Below, in pieces: positions 1-6,766 of a DNA stretch of 64,000 nt (position 1 is its first letter; every line of letters starts with the position of its first letter). A program made the position numbers and the translations under genes. This DNA is from Variovorax sp. PAMC28562 (GTDB taxonomy: Bacteria; Pseudomonadota; Gammaproteobacteria; Burkholderiales; Burkholderiaceae_C), in contig NZ_CP060296.1 of the NCBI RefSeq assembly GCF_014303735.1, positions 3,927,501 to 3,991,500 on the forward strand. The letters are read 5' to 3'. The notes beneath the pieces were generated by a model, which was not told the origin of the DNA, did not search any database, and worked only from the letters and a program-made list of their open reading frames with translations.

Positions 1-438
1 AACTGGCCGCGCGCATTCGCCAACGTCGCCTCATGGTTGAGGCCAGGCGGCCGCTTCTTCATGCACGTGTTCGCGCACCGCGACGCGCCCTATCCCTTCG
101 TCGAGCGCGATGCCAGCGACTGGATGAGCAAGCACTTTTTCTCTGGCGGCATGATGCCCAGCGACGACCTTGCATTGCACTGCCAGGACGACTTGCGCCT
201 GCTGCGACGCTGGCGCTGGAACGGCACGCACTACCAGCGCACGTCGGCAGCGTGGCTGCGCAACATGGACGCTCACCGCAGCGAACTGATGCCGCTGTTC
301 GAGAGCACCTATGGTGGTGAAGCCAACGTGTGGTGGACGCGGTGGCGCCTGTTCTTCATGTCGGTCGAAGAGCTGTTCGGTTACGACGACGGCCAGCGGT
401 GGTGGGTCAGCCACTATCTGTTCGAGAAGCGCGCGTGA
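1..438 (+). CDS. Cfa-family SAM-dependent methyltransferase, C-terminal part (5' end outside the window)
   Basis: The frame is open from base 1 and stops at 436-438, leaving 145 residues of a C-terminal domain. The fragment begins inside the methyltransferase core: LRPGGRFFMHVFAHRD at about residues 13-28 matches the strand where E. coli Cfa carries His266 (LLHTIG), so this His appears to be kept as His22. GGMMPSDDL follows at about residue 50, where Cfa has its NGCLPS loop. The family uses S-adenosylmethionine to modify acyl chains of membrane phospholipids or small amines. The next gene starts inside its stop codon (GTGA at 435-438), so it heads an operon with DUF2878, DUF1295 and DUF6134 genes. 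It is a different subfamily from the complete Cfa-like gene at 6763-8067. The exact substrate cannot be read from this fragment. Confidence 0.85.
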   Translation, partial: NWPRAFANVASWLRPGGRFFMHVFAHRDAPYPFVERDASDWMSKHFFSGGMMPSDDLALHCQDDLRLLRRWRWNGTHYQRTSAAWLRNMDAHRSELMPLFESTYGGEANVWWTRWRLFFMSVEELFGYDDGQRWWVSHYLFEKRA

Positions 439-1022
439 CAGTCGCTCCCGCGCAACCAACGCGCCTCATGCAACTCGCGAACGTGGTGTTGGCGCAGATC
501 GGCTGGTTCGCGGCAGTACTCGGTGCCGCGCACGACCGGCCGCTCTGGGGATTGGCATGCGGGCTCGCGGTGATCGCATGGCACATCGCTGTTTCCTCGC
601 GACCTGCGCAGGAGGCTGCACTCGTTGCGCTGGTTTGCCTGATCGGCTTTGCATCGGAGACGATTCATGTCGCGCTGGGCAACATCGGCTATCCGTCGGG
701 ACAACCGTTGGCCCATCTGCCGCCCTATTGGATGATCGGTCTTTGGGGCTTGTTCGCGATCCAGTTGAACGTGACGTTGCGCTGGCTGCGCCCGCGTTTG
801 TGGTTGGCCGCCGTGCTCGGCGCTATTGCCGGCCCAGCCTCTTTTGCGTCGGGCGTGCGGCTTGGCGGCGCATCGTTCATTCATGCCACGCCGGCCGTGG
901 CCGAACTGGTCATTGGCTGGGCCTTGCTGATGCCACTGCTGGTCTGGTTGTCGATGCGATTCGATGGCGTGATCGTCGAGGCCGTCGTACACACCGATAT
1001 TCCGGAGACTGCTCATGCGTGA
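435..1022 (+). CDS. DUF2878 family integral membrane protein
   Basis: This 195-residue hydrophobic protein has several predicted membrane segments and conserved motifs such as GFASETIHVALG (about residue 75) and PPYWMIGLWGLF (about residue 97). I recognise it as the DUF2878 family, which has no established activity. I chose the GTG at 435 because it overlaps the stop of the upstream methyltransferase (GTGA), the usual form of translational coupling; the frame stays open further upstream but there it overlaps the methyltransferase gene. Its own end overlaps the next ATG by 8 nt. The strict coupling with Cfa-like and DUF1295 genes suggests a role in membrane-lipid modification, but that is inference from context only. 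Confidence 0.8.
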   Translation: MTVAPAQPTRLMQLANVVLAQIGWFAAVLGAAHDRPLWGLACGLAVIAWHIAVSSRPAQEAALVALVCLIGFASETIHVALGNIGYPSGQPLAHLPPYWMIGLWGLFAIQLNVTLRWLRPRLWLAAVLGAIAGPASFASGVRLGGASFIHATPAVAELVIGWALLMPLLVWLSMRFDGVIVEAVVHTDIPETAHA

Positions 1023-1842
1023 TGTGATTGCAATGTGGCCGATAGCCTTGACTGGATTGGGCGTTACCGCCGTGCTGGCAGTGTTGACCTGGCTGGTGAG
1101 CCTGTCGCGCACCGACGTGAGTCTGGTCGACCGCATGTGGCCGATCTTGATCGCAGGCGCGGGGTGCGTTTACTTCGTGCTGACGCCGGCGCCGGGCGTT
1201 CGAAGCGTTTGCATGATCGCCGTCGCGGTCGCGTGGGCATTGCGCCTCAGTCTGTTCATCACGGTACGCAATTGGGGGCACGGGGAAGATCGCCGCTATC
1301 AGGAAATCCGCGCCCGCAACCAGCCGAACTTCGGGTTCAAAAGCCTGTACCTCATCTTCGCTTTGCAGGTGGTGCTCGCGTGGATCGTCTCGGCTCCGTT
1401 GTTCGTGGGCGTAGTCGCGGGAACGACCGTTGGCGTTGTTGCATCGAACCCGCTCGGCTTGCTCGATGGGGCGGGCATGGCGATCGCGATCTTCGGCGTC
1501 GTTTTCGAGGCCATCGGTGACCAGCAGATGGCCACGTTCAAGTCCGACCCCGCCCACAAAGGACAGGTCATGGACCGCGGCCTGTGGCGCTATACCAGAC
1601 ACCCCAACTACTTCGGCGAGGCATGCGTCTGGTGGGGACTGTGGCTGATGGCGCTGTCCGCTGCAGGTTGGGGCGGCGCGTGGAGCGTCGTTTCGCCGCT
1701 GCTCATGACGGTACTGCTGCTCAAGGTGTCCGGCGTGACGCTGCTCGAAAAAGACATTGCTGAGCGCCGACCTAAGTACCGTGAATACGTCGAGCGGACC
1801 AACGCATTCGTGCCGGGCCCGCCGCGCAAAGGTACGCCATGA
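1015..1842 (+). CDS. DUF1295 family membrane protein (steroid 5-alpha-reductase/isoprenylcysteine methyltransferase-like fold)
   Basis: The product has 275 residues and about six or seven hydrophobic segments. The C-terminal signature GLWRYTRHPNYFGE (about residues 190-204) is the diagnostic motif of the DUF1295 branch of the 5-alpha-reductase/ICMT-like superfamily; members bind NADPH or SAM near this motif and act on membrane lipids. The ATG at 1015 overlaps the end of the DUF2878 gene by 8 nt, and the stop overlaps the next start (ATGA at 1839-1842). DUF1295 genes recur in sigma-E/ChrR regulons of proteobacteria, which agrees with the sigma/anti-sigma pair 1.3 kb downstream. Reaction and substrate are unknown; reduction of an unsaturated or furan-type acyl chain is only one possibility. 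Confidence 0.88.
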   Translation: MRDVIAMWPIALTGLGVTAVLAVLTWLVSLSRTDVSLVDRMWPILIAGAGCVYFVLTPAPGVRSVCMIAVAVAWALRLSLFITVRNWGHGEDRRYQEIRARNQPNFGFKSLYLIFALQVVLAWIVSAPLFVGVVAGTTVGVVASNPLGLLDGAGMAIAIFGVVFEAIGDQQMATFKSDPAHKGQVMDRGLWRYTRHPNYFGEACVWWGLWLMALSAAGWGGAWSVVSPLLMTVLLLKVSGVTLLEKDIAERRPKYREYVERTNAFVPGPPRKGTP

Positions 1843-2525
1843 AAGCGCTGCATGCTGCCCATGCCGGCAAAACGCTGGCGCTGTCGCTGTCGTTCGGACT
1901 GCTGGCAACGGCACCGAGCCATGCGGCGACAGCACCGACCGGCGAATGGAATTTCGTTGCCTCGCTGAACGACAAACCCATTGGGGAACACCGCTTCAAT
2001 GTGACCGGTTCCGGCGATGAGCGGCGAGTTGTCGGAGAGGCGAACTTCGACGTCAGATTCATCGGCATATCGGCTTACCGCTACCAGCACAAAGTCGTCG
2101 AGAAATGGCGCGGCAACTGCTTGACCGACCTCGTCTCGAAGACCGATGACGATGGCAAGATCATGCGCGTGCGCACTCAAACCGAAGGGGATGGCAGCTC
2201 TGGAAGCGAAGGGCTCATGGTCTTCGCGGATAACGCGACGGGCCTGCCCGTGCCGGGCTGCGTGATGAGCTTCGCCTATTGGAATCCGGCCCTGCAGACG
2301 CAGACACGACTGCTCAACGCGCAGACCGGCAAGCCTGAAAAAGTGCAGATCACACGCGTCGGTAGCGGCGAGATCGATGTGCGCGGGCAATCGACCATGG
2401 CGACGCGGTGGCGCATCACGGGCGCAACGAATCCGATCGACGTCTGGTACTCAGCCGCCGGCGACTGGATCGGTCTCGACTCGACTGTCGACGGCGGCCG
2501 CAAGCTCAGCTACCGGCTGAAGTAA
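1839..2525 (+). CDS. DUF6134 family secreted protein
   Basis: This 228-residue protein has an N-terminal signal sequence: a basic start, a hydrophobic core LALSLSFGLLATAPS, and a likely cleavage after SHA near residue 29. The mature part is predicted to be mostly beta-strand (GEWNFVASLNDKPIGEHRF at its start), as in lipocalin-like or DUF3108-like periplasmic proteins; I recognise it as DUF6134. Two cysteines (in RGNCL and PGCVM) could form a disulfide. The start ATG lies in ATGA with the stop of the DUF1295 gene, so it ends the four-gene operon. A periplasmic lipid-binding or lipid-transfer role fits the fold and the neighbours, but no function is established. Confidence 0.75.
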   Translation: MKALHAAHAGKTLALSLSFGLLATAPSHAATAPTGEWNFVASLNDKPIGEHRFNVTGSGDERRVVGEANFDVRFIGISAYRYQHKVVEKWRGNCLTDLVSKTDDDGKIMRVRTQTEGDGSSGSEGLMVFADNATGLPVPGCVMSFAYWNPALQTQTRLLNAQTGKPEKVQITRVGSGEIDVRGQSTMATRWRITGATNPIDVWYSAAGDWIGLDSTVDGGRKLSYRLK

Positions 2526-2551
2526 AAGTGGCGCAAGCATTGCGTCTGGAG

Positions 2552-2579
2552 TGATCCATGGTCGGCCAGGCGTCGTAAC
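2552..2579 (+). promoter_or_regulatory. Predicted ECF sigma (RpoE/ChrR-type) promoter for the DUF2177 gene
   Basis: TGATCC at 2552-2557, then exactly 16 nt, then CGTAAC at 2574-2579. This is the same layout as the two sites between the sigma gene and the flavin oxidoreductase (4391-4418 and 4438-4465). The predicted transcription start, about 6-7 nt downstream, would leave a very short leader containing the ribosome-binding site gcaggag before the ATG at 2602. Confidence 0.7.
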
Positions 2580-2601
2580 GGTTGCAGGAGAACCACCCAC
2601 C

Positions 2602-3027
2602 ATGTCCATTCGAAACTTCCTCATCGCCTACCCCATCACGGCCATCATCTTTCTGGGGCTCGATGCCATCTGGCTCACCACCATGGCCGACCGGCTCTAT
2701 CGGCCGGCTCTCGGCAACATGATGCTGGAGCGCTTTTCACCGGCACCGGCGGTTGCGTTCTACCTGATCTACATCGTGGGTGTCGTGTTCTTCTGCGTGG
2801 CGCCATCGGTCAACGGCCGGGCTTGGCTGTCGGCGCTCGGCTCGGGCGCCTTGCTTGGGCTGGTGGCCTATGCGACCTACGACCTCACCAACCAGGCGAC
2901 GCTGAAAAACTGGCCCGTACAGGTCACCATGGCCGACCTGTGCTGGGGGACTTTCGTGACTGCCGTGTCGGCCGCAGCAGCCTGCTGGATTACCGGGTGG
3001 ATCAGCGATTTCATCGGCCGCCGCTGA
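2602..3027 (+). CDS. DUF2177 family membrane protein
   Basis: This 141-residue protein has four hydrophobic segments and the family signature LGLDAIWL near residue 17, followed by TYDLTNQATLKNWP near residue 93; this is the DUF2177 family. The ATG at 2602 follows a good ribosome-binding site (aggag, 2587-2591); an in-frame upstream ATG at 2551 would fall in the predicted promoter and is rejected. The family is a recurrent member of sigma-E/ChrR regulons in photosynthetic and other proteobacteria and is presumed to act in the membrane during oxidative stress. The gene stands alone between its own promoter-like site and a strong terminator. Confidence 0.88.
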   Translation: MSIRNFLIAYPITAIIFLGLDAIWLTTMADRLYRPALGNMMLERFSPAPAVAFYLIYIVGVVFFCVAPSVNGRAWLSALGSGALLGLVAYATYDLTNQATLKNWPVQVTMADLCWGTFVTAVSAAAACWITGWISDFIGRR

Positions 3028-3041
3028 TTTCGCTGGAGCTA

Positions 3042-3072
3042 AAAAAAACCGCTGCAACGCAGCGGTTTTTTT
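3042..3072. terminator. Bidirectional rho-independent terminator
   Basis: ACCGCTGC (3048-3055), loop AAC, GCAGCGGT (3059-3066), with a run of eight A before and seven T after. It serves the converging DUF2177 gene (+) and chrR (-); the chrR stop codon at 3071-3073 touches its edge. Confidence 0.9.
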
Positions 3073-3727
3073 ACATCCCGACCAGCCCGCCGAACCAGCG
3101 GGCGATCGCACCTTCGAACATCACCTTGCCGCGCACCGATGCCAGGCAGATGCACTCGCCATCGGCGAGAACCACCGGCTGATGAAGGATGGACCCATCG
3201 GCCTCGTCGAAATCACCCGGCCCGAACAGTGCCCGGCCATCATGGAAGGTGCCGTACAGCACCTGCGTCAATTCGACTTCACTGTGGCTGTGCATCGGCA
3301 GTTTTTTACCTGCGCCTATGCGCAACAAGAACACGTTGGCAGCCCGGTCGTAAGGCAGGGTCACGCGGCTCCAGCGCATGCCGGGGCCAAGCCAACGCCA
3401 GCGGGTGGTCGTGCAGCCGTGGAGTGACCGTGGCCACTTCATGCCAACTGGCAATTCGGCGCGAAGCCCCACCGCTGTCGGCGGTTGGAACGCCGGCGGC
3501 GATGGTGCGTCGATGGCAGCCAGGGCCTTCGTCAGCGCGTCGGTTGCAAGCACTGCAGGGTCAAGCGCCTCGAGCATGTCGCCGCCGATCGTTTCGAGCA
3601 CGCGAATGCGCTCCTGGCAGTGCACGCAGCCCTCGACGTGGCTGGACACGACCAGCGAAGGGCCGTTATCGAGATTGCCCGCCGCAAGGGCCAGCAAGAA
3701 GTCATCGTCCGGGTGGTGGTTCATCAT
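3071..3727 (-). CDS. chrR: ChrR-type zinc-binding anti-sigma factor with C-terminal cupin domain
   Basis: The 218-residue product has the two-domain layout of ChrR. The N-terminal zinc anti-sigma domain carries His4/His5 and the H-x3-C-x2-C motif at His30, Cys34, Cys37. The C-terminal cupin has HSHSEVE (His146, His148, Glu152) and a further His at about 182, matching the second zinc site of Rhodobacter sphaeroides ChrR (known there as His141, His143, Glu147, His177). ChrR holds the ECF sigma factor inactive until singlet oxygen or certain peroxides signal through the cupin domain. The start ATG overlaps the sigma stop codon (ATGA, 3727-3724), so the pair is translated together. All key ligands are visible, so it should be functional. 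Confidence 0.93.
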   Translation of the reverse strand: MMNHHPDDDFLLALAAGNLDNGPSLVVSSHVEGCVHCQERIRVLETIGGDMLEALDPAVLATDALTKALAAIDAPSPPAFQPPTAVGLRAELPVGMKWPRSLHGCTTTRWRWLGPGMRWSRVTLPYDRAANVFLLRIGAGKKLPMHSHSEVELTQVLYGTFHDGRALFGPGDFDEADGSILHQPVVLADGECICLASVRGKVMFEGAIARWFGGLVGM

Positions 3728-4383
3728 GGTTCGAGGCCGTCGAGCAATCGACGCAGGTGGTTGACGGCAAGCCGCACGCGCGACTTGACGGTGCCGAGTG
3801 GAATGCCCAGCTCGAGCGCAATGCGGGAATGAGGATGCTCTTCGTAGAACGACAGGCGCACGATTTGCGCCTGCTCTGGCGACAATTTGCACATCGCCTC
3901 GCGAACGCCCTTTTCGCGCCGGCCGGTCCGCACCTGGTCTTCAAGTGCGGGGGCCGTGTCGGGCATGTCGTCGGCTTCGGTGCCGTCGCCTTGCACCTCG
4001 CGCTGACCTTGGCGCCGGAAGTGGTCGACTCGCAGGTTGCGCGCTATGGTGAAGATCCAGGTCGACACCGCAGCCTGAGCCGGATTGAACATGGCGGCCT
4101 TGCGCCACACCGAAATCATGGTCTCCTGCACCAGCTCTTCTGCCAGACCCTCTGCCGTACCCGACCGCATCAGGAATGCCTTCACGCGCGGCGCGAAATG
4201 CTTGAACAGGGCAGCAAAAGCTTGCCGGTCGCCCGCGGCCGCTATGGCCTGCACCAGGGCGTTCAGTTCTTCGCTTGTCGGCATCGCTCCCCGTGGTTGT
4301 TTCAACGTAACGACCGACAGGCGGGCAGCCGTGGCTGGCTGGGCCAGCAAGGCGGCTGCCGTGGACTGTGGTGCGGGGCTCAT
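3724..4383 (-). CDS. rpoE: ECF RNA polymerase sigma factor, RpoE/ECF11-like
   Basis: A sigma-70 family protein with region 2 (AFAALFKHFAPRVKAFLMR; STWIFTIARNLRVDHFRR) and region 4 (LSPEQAQIVRLSFYEEH ... IPLGTVKSRVRLAV). The identity as the ChrR partner rests on similarity to Rhodobacter RpoE and on the overlapping chrR gene. The coordinates use the first ATG (219 aa). The predicted autoregulated promoter has its -10 only 7 nt before this ATG, so this start would be leaderless. The internal ATG at 4284 (residue 34), preceded by ggggag, gives a 186-residue protein, closer to the usual ECF size, and is a strong alternative. It should transcribe its own gene, the divergent flavin-oxidoreductase operon and the DUF2177 gene. 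Confidence 0.92.
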   Translation of the reverse strand: MSPAPQSTAAALLAQPATAARLSVVTLKQPRGAMPTSEELNALVQAIAAAGDRQAFAALFKHFAPRVKAFLMRSGTAEGLAEELVQETMISVWRKAAMFNPAQAAVSTWIFTIARNLRVDHFRRQGQREVQGDGTEADDMPDTAPALEDQVRTGRREKGVREAMCKLSPEQAQIVRLSFYEEHPHSRIALELGIPLGTVKSRVRLAVNHLRRLLDGLEP

Positions 4384-4390
4384 ATCACTC

Positions 4391-4418
4391 CATACGGCCC
4401 GGCCGGGGAATTAGATCA
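4391..4418 (-). promoter_or_regulatory. Predicted autoregulatory ECF sigma promoter of the sigma/chrR operon
   Basis: On the minus strand TGATCT (4418-4413), 16 nt, CGTATG (4396-4391). Same -35, spacing and -10 core as the sites at 4438-4465 and 2552-2579. Its -35 lies 19 nt from that of the divergent promoter, so the two polymerases would sit back to back. Confidence 0.7.
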
Positions 4419-4437
4419 CGTCGAATTACAAATGCCG

Positions 4438-4465
4438 TGATCCAAATGGCCAACTGCCGCGTATT
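4438..4465 (+). promoter_or_regulatory. Predicted ECF sigma promoter of the flavin oxidoreductase-DUF1365-Cfa operon
   Basis: TGATCC (4438-4443), 16 nt, CGTATT (4460-4465) on the plus strand. The predicted start site near 4472 leaves a leader of about 45 nt with the ribosome-binding site aggag at 4506-4510 before the ATG at 4518. Confidence 0.72.
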
Positions 4466-4517
4466 GCCTTCAAGCCCTGTCCTCAGACCTGGCCTCAGGC
4501 ATTCCAGGAGCCCCAGT

Positions 4518-5939
4518 ATGCAAACGATGTCGATCGCCGCTGCGCCTACGATGCGCGCGCCGCCCCCCGCCCACACAGGTGCGGCACTCGATATCGCTGT
4601 CATCGGCAGTGGCATCTCGGGTCTGTCCGCGGCGTGGCTGCTGTCGCAAAAGCACCGCGTGACCGTCTTCGAGGCCGACACCCGGCCCGGCGGGCACAGC
4701 AATACGGTCGATGTGCAATCCACGCAAGGTGGTGCTGGCGCGATGATCGCTGTCGACACGGGATTCATCGTCTACAACGAGCCGGCCTACCCCAACCTGA
4801 CGGCGCTGTTCGCGCACCTCGGCGTCGAGACCAAACCCTCAGAGATGTCTTTCGCGGTGAGCCTGGACGACGGTGCGCTCGAGTACTCGGGCACCGGCCT
4901 GGGCGGCGTGTTCGCGCAAAAGCGCAACCTGGTCAGCCTGCGCTTCTGGTCGATGCTGCGCGACCTGGTGCGGTTCTATCGTCAGGCACCGGCGCACGCC
5001 GCCAGCGCCGGTTTGATGCCGCTCGACCAGTACCTCGACATGCAGGGCTACGGCAGGGCGTTTCGCGACGACCATCTGTATCCGATGGCGGCCGCTATCT
5101 GGTCGACGTCGGCCGCACGCATCGGCGAATATCCGACCGAGGCTTTCGTGCGGTTCTGCGAAAACCATCATCTGCTCAAGCTCACCAACCGGCCGGCCTG
5201 GCGCACCGTAGAAGGCGGCAGCCGCCGCTACGTCGAGCAGCTCACCAAGGGAATGGGCGATCGTTTGCGACTGGACAACGCCGCCATCGAAATCCGGCGC
5301 AGCGCCGAGGGCGTGCATGTCTGCACCGAAGCCGGCTGGGCGCCCGAGCGTTTCGACCAGGTCGTGATCGCCACGCACGCCGACCAGGCGCTGCGACTGC
5401 TGCCGGATGCGCACGCCGAGGAATCGCGTGTACTCGGTGCTTTCGGCTACAGCCGCAACCGCGCCGTGTTGCACAGCGACCCAGCCCTGATGCCGCAACG
5501 CCGCGCAGTGTGGTCGAGCTGGAATTACGCGGCCGATCGCACCCGCCCCGATGCCTTGTGCGTGACCTACTGGATGAACCGGCTGCAGGGGATCCCAGAC
5601 CACACGCCGCTGTTCCTGACACTCAATCCCATGCAAGAGCCCCGCCCCGAACACCTGATTCGCAGCGAGACCTACGAGCATCCGATGTTCGATGCCGCCG
5701 CGATCCGCGCGCAAGACCAGCTGTGGTCGCTTCAGGGTCACAACCGCACCTGGTTCTGCGGTGCGTACTTTGGCTCGGGGTTCCACGAAGACGGGCTGCA
5801 GTCCGGCTTGGCGGTGGCCGAGGCGATAGGCGGCGTGCGTCGGCCATGGACGGTCGCCAACGAGTCCGATCGCATCCGGCTGAAGACTGTGCTTCGACCT
5901 GCGATGGCCGAAGCAGCAACGGATGGTCAAACCGCATGA
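4518..5939 (+). CDS. FAD-dependent amine-oxidase-like oxidoreductase (fatty-acid modification type)
   Basis: This 473-residue flavoprotein has a Rossmann FAD site near the N-terminus (IAVIGSGISGLSAAWLL, about residues 26-42; acidic end FEADTRPGGH at about 57) and a C-terminal FAD motif (FCGAYFGSGFHEDGLQSG, about residue 414). It belongs to the NAD(P)-binding/flavin amine-oxidoreductase family found next to DUF1365 and Cfa-like genes. In R. sphaeroides, members of the sigma-E regulon of this kind take part in furan fatty acid synthesis on phospholipid chains. The ATG at 4518 is chosen for its ribosome-binding site; longer upstream starts would overlap the promoter. It begins a three-gene operon with 4-nt overlaps. 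Desaturation or oxidation of a methylated acyl chain is inferred. Confidence 0.88.
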   Translation: MQTMSIAAAPTMRAPPPAHTGAALDIAVIGSGISGLSAAWLLSQKHRVTVFEADTRPGGHSNTVDVQSTQGGAGAMIAVDTGFIVYNEPAYPNLTALFAHLGVETKPSEMSFAVSLDDGALEYSGTGLGGVFAQKRNLVSLRFWSMLRDLVRFYRQAPAHAASAGLMPLDQYLDMQGYGRAFRDDHLYPMAAAIWSTSAARIGEYPTEAFVRFCENHHLLKLTNRPAWRTVEGGSRRYVEQLTKGMGDRLRLDNAAIEIRRSAEGVHVCTEAGWAPERFDQVVIATHADQALRLLPDAHAEESRVLGAFGYSRNRAVLHSDPALMPQRRAVWSSWNYAADRTRPDALCVTYWMNRLQGIPDHTPLFLTLNPMQEPRPEHLIRSETYEHPMFDAAAIRAQDQLWSLQGHNRTWFCGAYFGSGFHEDGLQSGLAVAEAIGGVRRPWTVANESDRIRLKTVLRPAMAEAATDGQTA

Positions 5940-6766
5940 ACACGACACTGCAGCAGTCCGCGCTCTACCCTGGACGCGTCATGCACCAACGGATGCGACC
6001 CGCGCGCCACCGGCTTGCCTACCGTGTTTTCTCGCTGTTGATCGACCTCGACGAACTGCCGGAGCTGGCGCAACGGCTGCGCTTTTTTTCCCTGAATCGT
6101 TTCAACCTGTTCAGCCTGCATGAAGCCGACTATGGCGCGCGCAAGGGCAAGGACGGCAACGGCCACAACCTGCGCCAGCGGGTCGATGAGCAGTTGACCG
6201 CCGCGGGCCTGCTCGCGGGTGGCCCCATCCGCCTTCTGAGCATGCCGCGCATCCTCGGGTACGCCTTCAACCCGCTCAGCGTTTACTTCTGCCACCTACC
6301 CGATGGCGAGTTGCAAGCGATCCTCTACGAAGTGAACAACACGTTCGGCGAACGCCACAGTTACCTGATCGAGGTGGACAAGGACCAGCGCGCCCTGAGC
6401 ACCCAGGGCGTGCCGATCGACCAGCACTGCGCCAAGGAGTTTCACGTCTCGCCCTTCCTCGGCTTGCAGATGGACTACGGCTTTCGCGTGCAAGCGCCTC
6501 ACGTCGACCAGCCTGAAATGCGCCTTGACATCACCGCGAGCGATGCCGACGGCCCGATGTTGTTCGCACGGCTCGACGCACATCGCCGCGTACTGAACGA
6601 TGCCGCCTTGTTGCTGGCATTCTTTTCGCATCCCTTGCTCACGCTGAAGGTCGTGGGCGCCATCCACTGGGAGGCATTGCGCCTCTGGGTCAAGGGCGTG
6701 CGGTTGCACGTTCGGCCGCCCGCACCGACCCGGTCGGTGACCGTTACCAAAGCCGAAGAATCATGA
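5936..6766 (+). CDS. DUF1365 family protein
   Basis: The 276-residue product shows typical DUF1365 blocks: YPGRVMHQRMRPARHRLAYR at the N-terminus, RFNLFSLHEADYG (about 56), LLSMPRILGYAFNPLSVYFC (about 100) and EVNNTFGERHSYL (about 132). The family has no demonstrated chemistry of its own, but it is nearly always found between a flavin amine-oxidase-like gene and a Cfa-like gene, and in R. sphaeroides the equivalent cluster is needed for furan fatty acid formation. Start and stop overlap both neighbours by ATGA. The frame is open far upstream through the flavoprotein gene; that extension is a shadow and is not part of this gene. Confidence 0.9.
   Translation: MNTTLQQSALYPGRVMHQRMRPARHRLAYRVFSLLIDLDELPELAQRLRFFSLNRFNLFSLHEADYGARKGKDGNGHNLRQRVDEQLTAAGLLAGGPIRLLSMPRILGYAFNPLSVYFCHLPDGELQAILYEVNNTFGERHSYLIEVDKDQRALSTQGVPIDQHCAKEFHVSPFLGLQMDYGFRVQAPHVDQPEMRLDITASDADGPMLFARLDAHRRVLNDAALLLAFFSHPLLTLKVVGAIHWEALRLWVKGVRLHVRPPAPTRSVTVTKAEES

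Noticed and set aside
330-434. Upstream extension of the DUF2878 protein.
   Set aside because: It overlaps the methyltransferase coding region and has no conserved sequence; the GTG at 435 gives the standard coupled start.
3139-4440. Long plus-strand open frame across the sigma/chrR region.
   Set aside because: It is antisense to two clear genes, with Arg/Ser/Ala-rich composition typical of high-G+C shadow frames.
4634-5935. Long open frame fused in frame to the DUF1365 gene (about 430 extra residues).
   Set aside because: It lies wholly inside the flavin-oxidoreductase gene in another frame, has an Arg/Ala-rich shadow composition, and the real DUF1365 start is marked by the ATGA overlap at 5936.
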